This document shows, piece by piece, positions 23,995 through 33,454 of a stretch of 64,000 nt of DNA (position 1 is the first letter of the stretch; each line of letters opens with the position of its first letter). The stretch spans positions 4,402,001 through 4,466,000 of the forward strand of contig NZ_CP119988.1 of the NCBI RefSeq assembly GCF_029338515.1, given 5' to 3'. Origin of the DNA: Haloglomus litoreum. GTDB lineage: Archaea; Halobacteriota; Halobacteria; Halobacteriales; Haloarculaceae. Under the pieces are notes generated by a model. It worked only from the letters and a program-made list of their open reading frames with translations. It was not told where the DNA came from and did no database searches. The position numbers and the translations under genes were made by a program.

Positions 23995-24980
23995 CAGGCG
24001 CCCTCCTCGGGGGCGGCCCCGTTCTCGGCGGCCGCCGGCCCCGACTCGGTGCCGTCGCCGTCCGGGGCATCGCCGTAGAACCGCAGGAACACGTCCTCCA
24101 GCGGGGCCTCCTCGATGTCGATGCCCAGCACCTCGAACCCGGTCAGGTGCGCGACGAGGGCGTCGTAGTCGCCCGTGAAGGTGAACGACACCGTGGTCGA
24201 GTCGCCCCCGTGTCCGACGAGGCGCTCGTCCTCGCCCGCGCCGATGGTCAGGTCGTGAACGCCGTCGATGGCGAACGCCTCGGGACCGGCCTCCCCGCGG
24301 ACGCGGACCCGGACGACCTTCCCACCCCGGGAGAGCAGTTCCTCGACCGTCTCGAGCTCGACGAGCCGCCCCTCGCGGATGATCCCCACCCGGTCACAGA
24401 CCTTCTGGACCTCGCTGAGGATGTGCGAGGAGAGGAAGAGGGTCTTGCCCGCGGCGGCCTCGCTCCGGACGAACTCGTGGAACCGCTCCTGCTTGAGCGG
24501 GTCGAGCCCGGAGGTCGGCTCGTCCATCACGACCAGGTCGGGGTCGTGCATGAACGCGATGACGATGGCGAGCATCTGCTTGTTGCCCCGCGAGTACTCC
24601 CCGACCTTCCGGTCGAGTGGCGGGGTGAACGTCTCCAGCAACTCGGCGCTGCGGCTGTCGCCGCGCAGCGACCCGTAGTAGTCCAGCAGCCGCCGGCCGG
24701 TGACGCCCTCGTCCAGTCCGGGGTCGCTGGGGAGATACCCCACGTCGGCCTTCGCCGCGACGAGGGCCTGCTGGTCGGCGATGTCGCGGCCGAGCAGTTC
24801 GGCGGACCCGGCGGTGGGCGACTGGAACCCCAGTAGCGTCCGGATGAACGTCGTCTTCCCGGCCCCGTTCGGGCCGAGGAAGCCGAATATCTCGCCCTCC
24901 CGGACGTCGAACGTGAGGTCCTCGATGCCGCGGACGTCGCCGTAGTACTTGCTCAAGCCCTCGCTTCGGATCGCGGCCAT
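23994..24980 (-). CDS. ABC transporter ATP-binding protein
   Basis: A 328-residue ATPase with Walker A GPNGAGKTT, Q-loop (FQSPTAG), a signature region YSRGNKQMLAI (divergent from LSGGQ, as in many DrrA/CcmA-type proteins), Walker B LVVMDEPTSGLDP, and the switch His in SSHIL. A C-terminal extension (about 215-300) ends in an Ala/Glu/Gly-rich tail. It powers the ABC-2 permease encoded next. The ATG at 24980 is preferred over 24992, as it starts the conserved AAIRSEGLSKYYG strand. Confidence 0.93.
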   Translation of the reverse strand: MAAIRSEGLSKYYGDVRGIEDLTFDVREGEIFGFLGPNGAGKTTFIRTLLGFQSPTAGSAELLGRDIADQQALVAAKADVGYLPSDPGLDEGVTGRRLLDYYGSLRGDSRSAELLETFTPPLDRKVGEYSRGNKQMLAIVIAFMHDPDLVVMDEPTSGLDPLKQERFHEFVRSEAAAGKTLFLSSHILSEVQKVCDRVGIIREGRLVELETVEELLSRGGKVVRVRVRGEAGPEAFAIDGVHDLTIGAGEDERLVGHGGDSTTVSFTFTGDYDALVAHLTGFEVLGIDIEEAPLEDVFLRFYGDAPDGDGTESGPAAAENGAAPEEGA

Positions 24981-25179
24981 ACCGGTCTGCACCGGTACTG
25001 TTCCGCGTCATGAGGGGGTGAACGTATCGTTCCTTCCAGTCCCGTGGGAACGAGCAATCCGGAGTGGCGTCCGCTCTGTCGTGAACGGCATATGCGTGAG
25101 GGCGGGGCGAGAGTGGTGTGAAGGTGGCGCGAGAGCGGCGGGAGCGCAGGAGAACGGCCCGTGCAGCAATTCCGGCGCG

Positions 25180-26640
25180 CTACAGGGAGCCCGAGAGGAT
25201 GCCGGAGGTGCGGACGAAGAAGTAGAGGACGAACGCTCCCGCGAGCGCCCACTGGCCGGCCGAGACGTCGCTCGCCTCGCCCTGTGCGGCCTTGACGACC
25301 GGATAGGAGATGATGCCGGCGGCGATGCCGTAGGCGATGGAGAAGGTGAAGGGCATCACGAAGATGGTGAGGGCCGCCGGAACGGCGAAGGAGAGGTCGT
25401 CCCACGCGATCTCGGCGACGTTCGAGAGCATGATGATGCCGACGACGACCAGCACGAGGTGGGAGGCGTACGTCGGGACCGCCGCGGCGAGCGGCACGAC
25501 CGCGAGCGACAGCAGGAAGAAGACGCCGATGACCAGCGCCGTCATCCCGGTGCGGCCGCCCTCCTCGACGCCGGTGGCGGACTCGATGTAGGTCGTGACG
25601 GTGGAGGTGCCGAGCATCCCGCCGACGGTGGTGCCGACGGCGTCGGCCATCAGCGGCCGGTCCATGTCGGGGAGGTTGCCGTCGTCGTCGAGGAAGCCCG
25701 CGGCCTGCCCGACGCCCGTGAGGGTGCCCGCGGTGTCGAAGAAGTCGACGAAGAAGAAGGTGAACACGACCAGCGCGAACGAGAACGGTTCGACCTGGCT
25801 GAACCCGTCGACGAACGCGCCGGCGAGCGGCGTGATGTCGTAGCTTGAGGCGTCGTAGACGATGGGAACGTTGGGGGCGAGCGGGATGCCCGACTTCAGC
25901 GCGACGCCGGCCGCCTCGGCCGCCGCGACGGCGCCCTCGGCGGAGTAGCCCGCTGCAGAGGCCGCGTAGCCAGCGATGGTCGTGACGATGACGCCGATGA
26001 TGATGGAGCCCCGGATGCCCCGGGCGTACAGCGCCAGCGTCACGAACAGGCCCAGCACCGACAGGAGGGCGATGGGGTCGGAGGCGAAGACGGGGCTGAA
26101 CGTGACGAACGTCACGGGGTCGTTCGCGACGACGTGCATCTCGATGAGACCGATGATGGCGAGGAACAGCCCGATACCGGCCCCGACAGCGAGTTTCACC
26201 GGCTGGGGGAACAGCTTGATGATGGCTTCACGGGCGCCGACGGCGGTCAGGAGGACGAAGACGATGCCCTCGACGACGACGGCCGCGAGCGCCGTGTTCC
26301 ACGGCACACCCAGCCCGAGGACGACCGTGAACGCGAAGAAGGCGTTCAGTCCCAGCCCGGGCGCCTGCCCGAACGGTCTGTTGGCGTAGAACGCCATCAC
26401 CAGCGTCGCCACCGCGGCCGAGATGAGCGTGACGACGGCGATGAGCTGCTGTGCCTCGGGGATGGACAGGCCCAGATCCGGCCCCGGACCGTTCACGATC
26501 GCGGGTGCGAGGATCGCCGGGTTCACGACGACGATGTAGCTCATCGTCAGGAACGTCGTGATGCCGGCGACCAGCTCGGTCTCCAGGTCGGTGTCGTACT
26601 CGTCGAAGCCGAAGAAGTCGGCCAGCGTCTCGCGTACCAT
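25180..26640 (-). CDS. AzgA-type NCS2 family nucleobase permease
   Basis: A 486-residue permease with about 12-14 hydrophobic segments. The family marks are ELVAGITTFLTMSYIVVVNPAIL at the N-terminus, GQAPGLGLNAFFAFTVV, FVDFFDTAGTLTGVGQAAGF, and the GTSTVTTYIESATGVEEGGRTG loop. AzgA-type members take up adenine, guanine or hypoxanthine with protons. It lies next to pyrE on the same strand, so base uptake and nucleotide synthesis genes are neighbours. A TTAAG box (26668-26672) is at the leaderless distance from 26640. Confidence 0.93.
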   Translation of the reverse strand: MVRETLADFFGFDEYDTDLETELVAGITTFLTMSYIVVVNPAILAPAIVNGPGPDLGLSIPEAQQLIAVVTLISAAVATLVMAFYANRPFGQAPGLGLNAFFAFTVVLGLGVPWNTALAAVVVEGIVFVLLTAVGAREAIIKLFPQPVKLAVGAGIGLFLAIIGLIEMHVVANDPVTFVTFSPVFASDPIALLSVLGLFVTLALYARGIRGSIIIGVIVTTIAGYAASAAGYSAEGAVAAAEAAGVALKSGIPLAPNVPIVYDASSYDITPLAGAFVDGFSQVEPFSFALVVFTFFFVDFFDTAGTLTGVGQAAGFLDDDGNLPDMDRPLMADAVGTTVGGMLGTSTVTTYIESATGVEEGGRTGMTALVIGVFFLLSLAVVPLAAAVPTYASHLVLVVVGIIMLSNVAEIAWDDLSFAVPAALTIFVMPFTFSIAYGIAAGIISYPVVKAAQGEASDVSAGQWALAGAFVLYFFVRTSGILSGSL

Positions 26641-26776
26641 TACGCGTGCCGACGCGAGTAGGGGGCACTTAACGGTTTTTCAATCGAACCACCCAACCGT
26701 CCGGTTCCGTTCGCGTTCGCCGGTCGAACGGCTGCAAGCGTCGTGATTCGGTGCCGATATCGGCACTCGCGCCGAG

Positions 26777-27331
26777 TCAGTCCTCGGGCTCGACGTCGGC
26801 GTCCGCGTCGGCCAGCAGGTCCGATGCGGTCAGCAGCGACTCCAGTTCGATGTCGTGCTCGGCGAGGTTCTCGCGGGCACCCTCCTCGCGGTCCACGACC
26901 ACGAGGACGCGGTCCACGACCGCACCGGCCTCCCGCAGCGCCTCCACCGCGTCGATGGCCGACTGGCCCGTCGTGGCGATGTCCTCCAGCACGACGACCT
27001 CCTCGCCGTCCTCGAAGCGGCCCTCGATGCGGTTGCCGGTGCCGTACTCCTTGGCGGCCTTCCGGACGATGACGTACGGGTTGCCGGTGGCGACGCTCGT
27101 GGCCGCGACGAGCGGGACCGCGCCGAGCGCGACGCCCGCCAGCTTGGTGTCGCCCACGCGCCGAGCGAAGGCGTCAGCGATGAGTTCGAGGCAGTCGGGG
27201 CTGGTCTCGAACAGGTACTTGTCGACGTAGTACTCCGACGTGCCGCCGTGCGAGAGCTCGAACTCGCCGAACTTCACCGCGTCCGCGGCGCGAAGGGCCG
27301 CGACGAGGTCGTCGCGCTCCGTGTCGGTCAT
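26777..27331 (-). CDS. pyrE: Orotate phosphoribosyltransferase
   Basis: A 184-residue type I phosphoribosyltransferase. It has the orotate-side segment [27 protein letters not shown], a [18 protein letters not shown] flexible catalytic loop, and the PRPP-binding motif [14 protein letters not shown]. It converts orotate and PRPP to OMP in pyrimidine synthesis. Length and order match archaeal PyrE. A short TTAA (27357-27360) is spaced for a leaderless ATG at 27331. Confidence 0.96.
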   Translation of the reverse strand: MTDTERDDLVAALRAADAVKFGEFELSHGGTSEYYVDKYLFETSPDCLELIADAFARRVGDTKLAGVALGAVPLVAATSVATGNPYVIVRKAAKEYGTGNRIEGRFEDGEEVVVLEDIATTGQSAIDAVEALREAGAVVDRVLVVVDREEGARENLAEHDIELESLLTASDLLADADADVEPED

Positions 27332-27391
27332 GTGTGGGGGTGTGGGTGGTGGTGGGTTAAGCGGCCCGGAAGCGGGTCACCGCCTCCGGTG

Positions 27392-28786
27392 TCACTCCCG
27401 GAGCGCGTAGAACGCGCCGACCGCCACCAGCACCACCGCCGCGCCCCCGAACGCGAGCGCGCGCAGTCCCGAGCGGGCGCCCGCGCCTGGCGTGACTCCC
27501 TCACCGTCGGAGGCGTTCACCCCGAAGGCGCCGAGCAGGCGCTCCTCCTGCGTCGGCGCGAACTCGAGGATGGCCGCCGCGCAGTCGCCCACCTGCCCCT
27601 GGTCGAAGGCGGCGCTGTCGGTCAGCGTCACGCTCCGGTTGGCAGCGAACGAGGCGGCCGCCGGACCGCCGGGTTCGTCGCCCAGCGCGACCCGCTCGGC
27701 GTCGTAGGGCTGCCACGGGGCGTACACCTCCCAGACCACTCGACCGGCGGGCGTGACCTCCAGCACGCGGTGGCCCCGGCGGTCCACGACCAGCGTGTTC
27801 CCGTTCGGGAGCCGGTCGGCGTCGCGGGGCTCGTTCAGCCCGCCGCCGACGAGTTCCCAGGTCAGCGTCCAGTTCTCGCCGCCCGGACTCGACGGCTCGG
27901 AGGCGCCGGGCGTGTGGGTGTACTCGACGACGCGGTCGTTGCGGCCGTCGGCGACGAGGATCGCCGGGCGGCCGTCGGCCGTCCGGAGCAACTGCGGGTT
28001 CGAGGGGTAGTGCAGCGTCCGGACGGCGTCGTCGCGCCCGAGTCGGAGGTCGACGGCACCGGTCGAGCGGTTCACCACGAGCACCTGGTCGAAGTTACGC
28101 GCCGAGGCGAGATACCGCCCCCGCCCGACCCGGTCGACGTCGTTGACGTGAACCCAGTCGCGGGGATAGGGCCCGCCCCCGGCGCGGGGGAACTCGCCGT
28201 CGCGCTCGAACGACCAGTTCCAGTCGACTGCACCGGAGCGGGGGTCGTAGACGAGCAGCCCCTCGCTCCCGGGCGTGGCGTCGGCGACGAGCAGCTTCCC
28301 GTTCGGGAGCCGGTCGATGTCGGTGGCGCTGGTCACGTTCGGCTCGCGGGCGAACCGCTCGACACGGACCCGCTCGCCGGTGGCCGGGTCGAGCGTCTCG
28401 GCGATGGCGACGCCCGGCTCCGTCGAGGTCAGCAACAGCTCGCCCGAGGGGAGCGGGTCGACGTCGTACGCCCAGAACCGCCCCCGGGCGGTCGCGTTGT
28501 ACGCGTACTCGAAGCCGCCCCGTGGGCCGAACCCGACGGCGAGCGCGGGCCGCTTGACGTACCGGCCGCCGTCGAAGGCGATGCCCTGGATGGAGACGAC
28601 GGTGGTCCCGTTCGGCACCCGCTCCAGCCGCCCGACGCATGGGTTCGCGACCGTCGTGTTCTCCTGGATCGCCGCCGGTGTCGCGGCACCTGGACCCGAA
28701 ACGGTCCCCCCGGCGGCCGGGCCGACCAGGGTCCCCGCGAGGACGGCCAGCACGAGCAGCGACACGACAGCACCACGGGGCTGCAC
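27392..28786 (-). CDS. Exported arylsulfotransferase (ASST)-like beta-propeller protein
   Basis: A 464-residue protein with signal peptide (MQPRGAVVSLLVLAVLAGTLVGPAAG), a repeated propeller-like body with the recurrent phrase DxDRLPNGxxLVxD (three times: TDIDRLPNGKLLVAD, DADRLPNGNTLVVD, YDVDPLPSGELLL), and a C-terminal membrane anchor (about 445-462) with a basic end. It resembles the arylsulfotransferase family (ASST/Arylsulfotran_2). Whether it transfers sulfate is not shown; the anchor and the repeated DRLPNG blades suggest a cell-surface propeller facing outside. Confidence 0.8.
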   Translation of the reverse strand: MQPRGAVVSLLVLAVLAGTLVGPAAGGTVSGPGAATPAAIQENTTVANPCVGRLERVPNGTTVVSIQGIAFDGGRYVKRPALAVGFGPRGGFEYAYNATARGRFWAYDVDPLPSGELLLTSTEPGVAIAETLDPATGERVRVERFAREPNVTSATDIDRLPNGKLLVADATPGSEGLLVYDPRSGAVDWNWSFERDGEFPRAGGGPYPRDWVHVNDVDRVGRGRYLASARNFDQVLVVNRSTGAVDLRLGRDDAVRTLHYPSNPQLLRTADGRPAILVADGRNDRVVEYTHTPGASEPSSPGGENWTLTWELVGGGLNEPRDADRLPNGNTLVVDRRGHRVLEVTPAGRVVWEVYAPWQPYDAERVALGDEPGGPAAASFAANRSVTLTDSAAFDQGQVGDCAAAILEFAPTQEERLLGAFGVNASDGEGVTPGAGARSGLRALAFGGAAVVLVAVGAFYALRE

Positions 28787-28833
28787 GGCCGCCCCTGGTC
28801 GGCGCTCCGGCTTGAGCCTTCGGCTCCCGGGGG

Positions 28834-29856
28834 CTACTCGCCGCCGGGGCGAGTCCCCGTTGCCGTCCCGCTGTGCTCGCCACCGCCATGGGTCGCGCCG
28901 CCGTCGTCGCCGGTCGTGCCATCGGCGGTATCAGCATCCCCGGCATCGGTCGTGCCACCGTCGCCCGACCGGGAGGTGGTCTCGGTCCCGCGGACTGGAG
29001 GGACCGCGAGTTCGACCCGCTGGCTCTCACCGTCGGCACGGAACGCGGCCGTGACGACCTCGGCACCCTCGTACGCGAGAATCGGCGGCACGTCCGCGTA
29101 GGTCGCGGTGCCGCCCGCCGGCACGTCGAGCGCGACCGCGCTGCTGGCGTCGTGGATCGCCTCGAAGGAGACCCACATCTGGAAGCGTGCGTCCCGGGCA
29201 CCCTCGTTGGCGACCGTCAGGTCGAGCGCGACGTCGTCCTCGGCCGTCCGCCGGGTCGACAGCTCCTCGACCCGGAATGCGGGTTCGGCCGCCAGCGTCG
29301 ACAGCAGCGACTCCCCCAGCGGCCACCGAACGGTGGTGTCGCCCACGCGCCACCACACGGACGCACGCTCGTGGGACACAGCGGGGAACGGGATGGCGAG
29401 GCGTCGCTGCTCCCACTCCGGCGGTGCCCGCGGGCCGCCGGGGTCGTCCCCTTCGACGACCAGTATCGGGTCGCCGTCGACCGGCTCGCCGTCGACGGCC
29501 CCGCCGAGGTGGAGGTCCCGGGCGTGCTCGGGCACCGGGCCGCGAGCCGTCACGTCCACGACGAGGAACTGGCCGTCGCGGACGCGCAGGCTCTGCCAGG
29601 CGCCCGCGTCGTGCATCACGGTCGGGCGGACCCGTGGGTTCGCCACCGTGAGCGACTGCTTGTCGACCACGGCGCTCTCGCCCATCGCGACCCGACGGTC
29701 GTCGGAGGCTGGGGAGTCGGTCGGCGACCCGCCGGGTGACGCGTCGGGCGACTCGTTCGGCTGGCCGTCACCGTCGCCGGTCGGGAGCCGATCCGTACAG
29801 CCGGCCAGCGCAGCACCGCCGGCACCGAGCAGCGAGAGGAGGGCTCGTCGGTCCAT
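28834..29856 (-). CDS. Tat-exported lipoprotein, unknown
   Basis: A 340-residue predicted lipoprotein. The leader MDRRALLSLLGAGGAALAGC combines a twin arginine (residues 3-4) with a lipobox LAGC (Cys20), typical of haloarchaeal Tat lipoproteins. A Ser/Pro/Asp-rich spacer (about 25-55) is followed by a beta-rich body with two similar Ig-like halves (AVVDKQSLTVANPRV..., DVALDLTVANEGARD...). The tail is an Asp/Thr/Gly-rich low-complexity stretch. Function unknown. The ATG at 29856 is set by the leader; the open frame upstream is not coding. Confidence 0.8.
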   Translation of the reverse strand: MDRRALLSLLGAGGAALAGCTDRLPTGDGDGQPNESPDASPGGSPTDSPASDDRRVAMGESAVVDKQSLTVANPRVRPTVMHDAGAWQSLRVRDGQFLVVDVTARGPVPEHARDLHLGGAVDGEPVDGDPILVVEGDDPGGPRAPPEWEQRRLAIPFPAVSHERASVWWRVGDTTVRWPLGESLLSTLAAEPAFRVEELSTRRTAEDDVALDLTVANEGARDARFQMWVSFEAIHDASSAVALDVPAGGTATYADVPPILAYEGAEVVTAAFRADGESQRVELAVPPVRGTETTSRSGDGGTTDAGDADTADGTTGDDGGATHGGGEHSGTATGTRPGGE

Positions 29857-30021
29857 ATCCGAACAGGGCACGGGACGGATAACTGTCTCCGGGAGACTCA
29901 AACAGGCGCTTGAGCGACAGCTGGAAGCGGAGATATCTCCGAGATAACATCTCAAAGCGCATGATCAACACACAATATTTGGGTTAAAATAGGAAATCAA
30001 CGAGGAGATGGGAAACGTCGA

Positions 30022-30999
30022 TCACTCCGAGTCGGCGAACCGGCCGAGCCCGGTCTGCCGCCGCCGCTCGCCCGCATCGGGGTCCCAGGCCGTCGCGTCG
30101 GCGCGGGCCGACGCGGCGTCGACGGGGGGCGCTGCACCCGAAACGAACCCCCCGCACGCCGGGCCACACTCGCCCGCCGGGTCGACGACCCGACCCTTCC
30201 ACGGACAGTCCGGAAGCGGCCCCGTCCCGCCGCGCTCGCCGACCTCGATGCGGGCGCAGTCGGGCCACGCCTCGGCGGCGGGGCGCCAGCCCTTTCCGAA
30301 GGCGCGCTCGGCGAGGCGCCGGCGCGCCCGGCGCTTCTCGGCGGGCGACACGACCGCGATGTCGGTGCGGCCGGGGTGCTCGTCGAGGGGCTCGACGCCC
30401 CACTCGACGTCGAGCGGCGTCGGCTCCCGCACCACCTCGCGCTCGCCCGTGTCGGGGGCGAACCGCCAGACGCCGACGGCGTCGGGGATGCGGTTCAGGT
30501 GCGCGCCGGTGACGTGCGAGGCCGTCGCCAGTACGGCCTCGTCCAGCAGTCCGAGCGAGACGTCCGTCCGCAACTGTCGTTCGAGGTCGCCCGGCCGGCC
30601 GAGGTCGGGCTTGTTCTCGATGCCGCGCAGGCGGCCGCACCAGCGCTCGGGGTAGCGCCCCGTCGCCCGCACCAGGTCGCGGCCGTTCCGGCGCTCGCGT
30701 TCGAGGTAGCCCGCGTCGACCGCCGCGTCGACGATGCCCTCCACGCGGTCCGGATGCACGTCGAGCGCCCGCCGCGGGTCCCGCGCGGTGCCGGGGCCGA
30801 TGTCGCTCTCGAGGACCGGCGCCGGAATCGTCCCCGAACAGAGCGAGACGCGCTCGTCGAACCGCGGGCCCGGCAGGAGTTCGACCACGTCCATCACGCG
30901 CGAGCCGTGGCAGGAGGCGCCGAGCTGCCGAGCGAGGAGACCCTCTGTCTCGGACTCGTAGTGGGCACAGAGGGCCAGTTCGAAGGCGTACTCGCGCAC
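30022..30999 (-). CDS. Haloarchaeal DUF5787 family protein
   Basis: A 325-residue soluble protein matching the haloarchaeal DUF5787 family by memory (MREYAFELALCAHYESETEGLLARQLGAS). It has Cys/His residues at the start (CAHYE, SCHGSRVMDVVELLPGP), a winged-helix-like middle (VEGIVDAAVDAGYLERERRNGRDLVRATGRYPER), a nuclease-like acidic/basic patch ENKPDLGRPGDLE, and a C-terminal Cys cluster (PDCPW, ECGPACGG) that may bind metal. The order VVELLPG...E-N-K hints at a PD-(D/E)xK-like fold; that is an inference. TATA-like GCTTAAGC at 31022-31029. Confidence 0.75.
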   Translation of the reverse strand: MREYAFELALCAHYESETEGLLARQLGASCHGSRVMDVVELLPGPRFDERVSLCSGTIPAPVLESDIGPGTARDPRRALDVHPDRVEGIVDAAVDAGYLERERRNGRDLVRATGRYPERWCGRLRGIENKPDLGRPGDLERQLRTDVSLGLLDEAVLATASHVTGAHLNRIPDAVGVWRFAPDTGEREVVREPTPLDVEWGVEPLDEHPGRTDIAVVSPAEKRRARRRLAERAFGKGWRPAAEAWPDCARIEVGERGGTGPLPDCPWKGRVVDPAGECGPACGGFVSGAAPPVDAASARADATAWDPDAGERRRQTGLGRFADSE

Positions 31000-31204
31000 A
31001 GAGGGACGTGGGGCGGCGCGGGCTTAAGCGGCGCGTCGGGCAGGTGGTCGGGGAACGACGATCGCAGCGGGCGGACGAGCTCGGGTGGCAGTCGGAAGCC
31101 GACGAGCAGGCGCTCGACACCTGCCCCGAACCCCGGACGTGGGTCAGCAGTGATCCGTGCCAGGGACGCACAGGTATTTGGATTCGCACGCCAACGTCCC
31201 GGGT

Positions 31205-33304
31205 GTGTGGGGGAATCCAAGCCGACGACGGGTACTGTCAGTGGCGGGTACGACACTCGGGGTGGCCGCCGTCCCCGGAGCCGTCACGGGTCGACGGGCC
31301 TCCGACGGGCTCGTCTACGCCGCCTCCGAGACCGGTGAGCTGGCCGCGTTCTCCGTGGCCACCGGGGAGAAACAGTGGAGCTACGAGTTCCCGAACAACC
31401 CCGACCTGATCGCACAGAAAGGGGGGCCGCCACTGGTCTGGAACGGGACGGTGTATCTCGGCGCCCAGGAACTGCACGCCGTCGATGCCGCGACCGGTGA
31501 ACGGGAGTGGGTGTTCGAGGGGAGACAGCGGCTCAAGACCAGCGCCGTGTGGCCACCGACCGTCCACGACGGAACGGTCTACGTCGTGCAGAACACGGGG
31601 GGACAGACCGCGTTGCGGGAGGAGGGCGACCTCGAAGACCAAGGTTCGGTGCCCCTGTACGCGCTCGATGCCGAGACGGGCGAGCGCGAGTGGCGGACGG
31701 AGAGCCCGATGCTCACGGGGCACTGCCAGGCGCCGCTGGTGTACGACGGGACCGTGTTCGTACTCGGGTATCATGCACTGGGTGGGGCGCTATCGGCCTA
31801 CGACGCGGCGACCGGCGCACAGTCGTGGGGCAAGGTGTCCCCGTACGGCGACCTCCCGATCGACCTCCCTCAGTACGGACCCGTCGAGGTGGACGGAATC
31901 ATCTACATCATGGGTGGCCGGGGCGGACTCCCCGGATTCGACCCGGAGACCGGCGAAACCGTCAGTCGGGGTGGGGCGAACGGCAGACTCGCGGCGACGC
32001 CGTACGCACCCACGCGGGGGAAACTGTCAGCGTTCGGGAGCACACTGCTCTCGGCGTCGGGGAGCACGCTGGATCGGTTCATGCCGGCCCGGGACGGCGA
32101 GCGCGTCCCGGGCACGACGAGAGGGGGGAACTACCCGTTCGACAACGTCGGGGAACTGGGGGGTGTGGACGACTCGTTCAGGCGGTCGGCGTTCGTGGTC
32201 GGGCGGCCGACGGCCACACGCCACCCGTATCTGGTGGTCGGGGCCCAGCGATGGAAGTTCGGCGTCGGCGCGGAACCGGAAGGCGACGCCCGCTTCCAGG
32301 CGACCTCGATGAATCCGACGATCCCGGACCCGGACCCGGAGTGGGTGTACAGCCAGCGGTTCCTCGTGAACCCGACGGTCGCGGGGCGAACCGTCTTCAT
32401 CGGCGGGGAGGAGCTGACCGCGCTGGACCTCCAGGACGGGACGGTCCGGTGGTCCTCGGACGCCATCGACGGCCGCATCGTCACGGCACCGACCGTCGCA
32501 GCGAGCCCGGAAGGCGGCCACAGCATCGACGAGCGGATCCGGCACCAGACGCTGAACCACCACGACGAACTCGGCCCCCGCCCGGCGAACGTCCGGGTGG
32601 GCATCGGTCGGCTCTCCGCAGCCGGGGTCGCCCCCGCCGACGAGTACTGGTTCCCCGACGGAGGTATCGACCCGCCGAGCGCGCGCCTCAACAACGAGGT
32701 CCGGTACGTCGGGCGCGTCGATACCGACGGCCGGGTCGTCGTCCCACGGAGTGCCGTTGAGGCGTTCCAGGCCGAACACGACACGGTTCCTGGAGTCCTG
32801 ATCCAGCTCCACAACACCGGAGCGGTGACGGCCGAGAAGTCCGTCGATGTCCGGGTCGGAGGGCGGACGCGCACGACGACGGTTCCGCTCCAGGGCTACG
32901 GGGCCGGGTTCCTGTGTCTGTTCGAGGAGCGGGCGGCGGTGCCCGGGTACGCCCAGCCGGGAATCGAGGCCGATTCGGCGCGGTCGTATCTCAGCAGTGC
33001 GGCACTCGTCGACATTCCGGGGGAGCAGCTGGTAACCGGCGGTCCGACCGAGCTGACGGTGTCGACGCCGGACCACGAGCGGACGATCCGGTTCGGGGAC
33101 GGCGCCTCGAGTGCCACTCCCGAACCGACCGAATCCCGGACAGCCACCGGGTCCCCGACCGAACGAACGGGGCCGGAGGACGACCCGGAGCGGACGGCGT
33201 CCGACGCGGCCGGGCCCGGATTCGGGGTGGTGAGCGGACTCACCGCACTGGCGGCCGGCGGGTACGCCCGCTACGTCTCGAGAGCCCGGGACGACGGGGA
33301 GTGA
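31205..33304 (+). CDS. Tat-exported PQQ-like beta-propeller protein with PGF-CTERM-like anchor
   Basis: A 699-residue cell-surface protein. The N-terminus is a Tat leader (WGNPSRRRVLSVAGTTLGVAAVPG). The body (about 45-470) has PQQ-type propeller blades with the recurring pattern VYAASETGELAAFSVATGEKQW / YALDAETGEREW / LTALDLQDGTVRWSS. A second beta-sandwich region follows (about 500-640). The C-terminus has a Thr/Ser/Pro/Glu linker, GPGFG, a hydrophobic stretch and YARYVSRARDD, the layout of a PGF-CTERM signal processed by archaeosortase A. Start: GTG 31205, with a TATTTG box at 31175-31180; the longer frame starts at GTG 31157 upstream of that box. Confidence 0.8.
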   Translation: MWGNPSRRRVLSVAGTTLGVAAVPGAVTGRRASDGLVYAASETGELAAFSVATGEKQWSYEFPNNPDLIAQKGGPPLVWNGTVYLGAQELHAVDAATGEREWVFEGRQRLKTSAVWPPTVHDGTVYVVQNTGGQTALREEGDLEDQGSVPLYALDAETGEREWRTESPMLTGHCQAPLVYDGTVFVLGYHALGGALSAYDAATGAQSWGKVSPYGDLPIDLPQYGPVEVDGIIYIMGGRGGLPGFDPETGETVSRGGANGRLAATPYAPTRGKLSAFGSTLLSASGSTLDRFMPARDGERVPGTTRGGNYPFDNVGELGGVDDSFRRSAFVVGRPTATRHPYLVVGAQRWKFGVGAEPEGDARFQATSMNPTIPDPDPEWVYSQRFLVNPTVAGRTVFIGGEELTALDLQDGTVRWSSDAIDGRIVTAPTVAASPEGGHSIDERIRHQTLNHHDELGPRPANVRVGIGRLSAAGVAPADEYWFPDGGIDPPSARLNNEVRYVGRVDTDGRVVVPRSAVEAFQAEHDTVPGVLIQLHNTGAVTAEKSVDVRVGGRTRTTTVPLQGYGAGFLCLFEERAAVPGYAQPGIEADSARSYLSSAALVDIPGEQLVTGGPTELTVSTPDHERTIRFGDGASSATPEPTESRTATGSPTERTGPEDDPERTASDAAGPGFGVVSGLTALAAGGYARYVSRARDDGE

Positions 33305-33454
33305 GCGTCGCCCGGCACAGCAACCACGGCGTCCACAGCATCGGATACCGGATCTCTCCGGGCGGAGCCGCCGCTGACTGCGCCCGGGACACCGAGCGGG
33401 CCCCACCGCCCCCGCAACCACAACCCTTTGCCTGGACCCGCCGAACGCCCGCGC

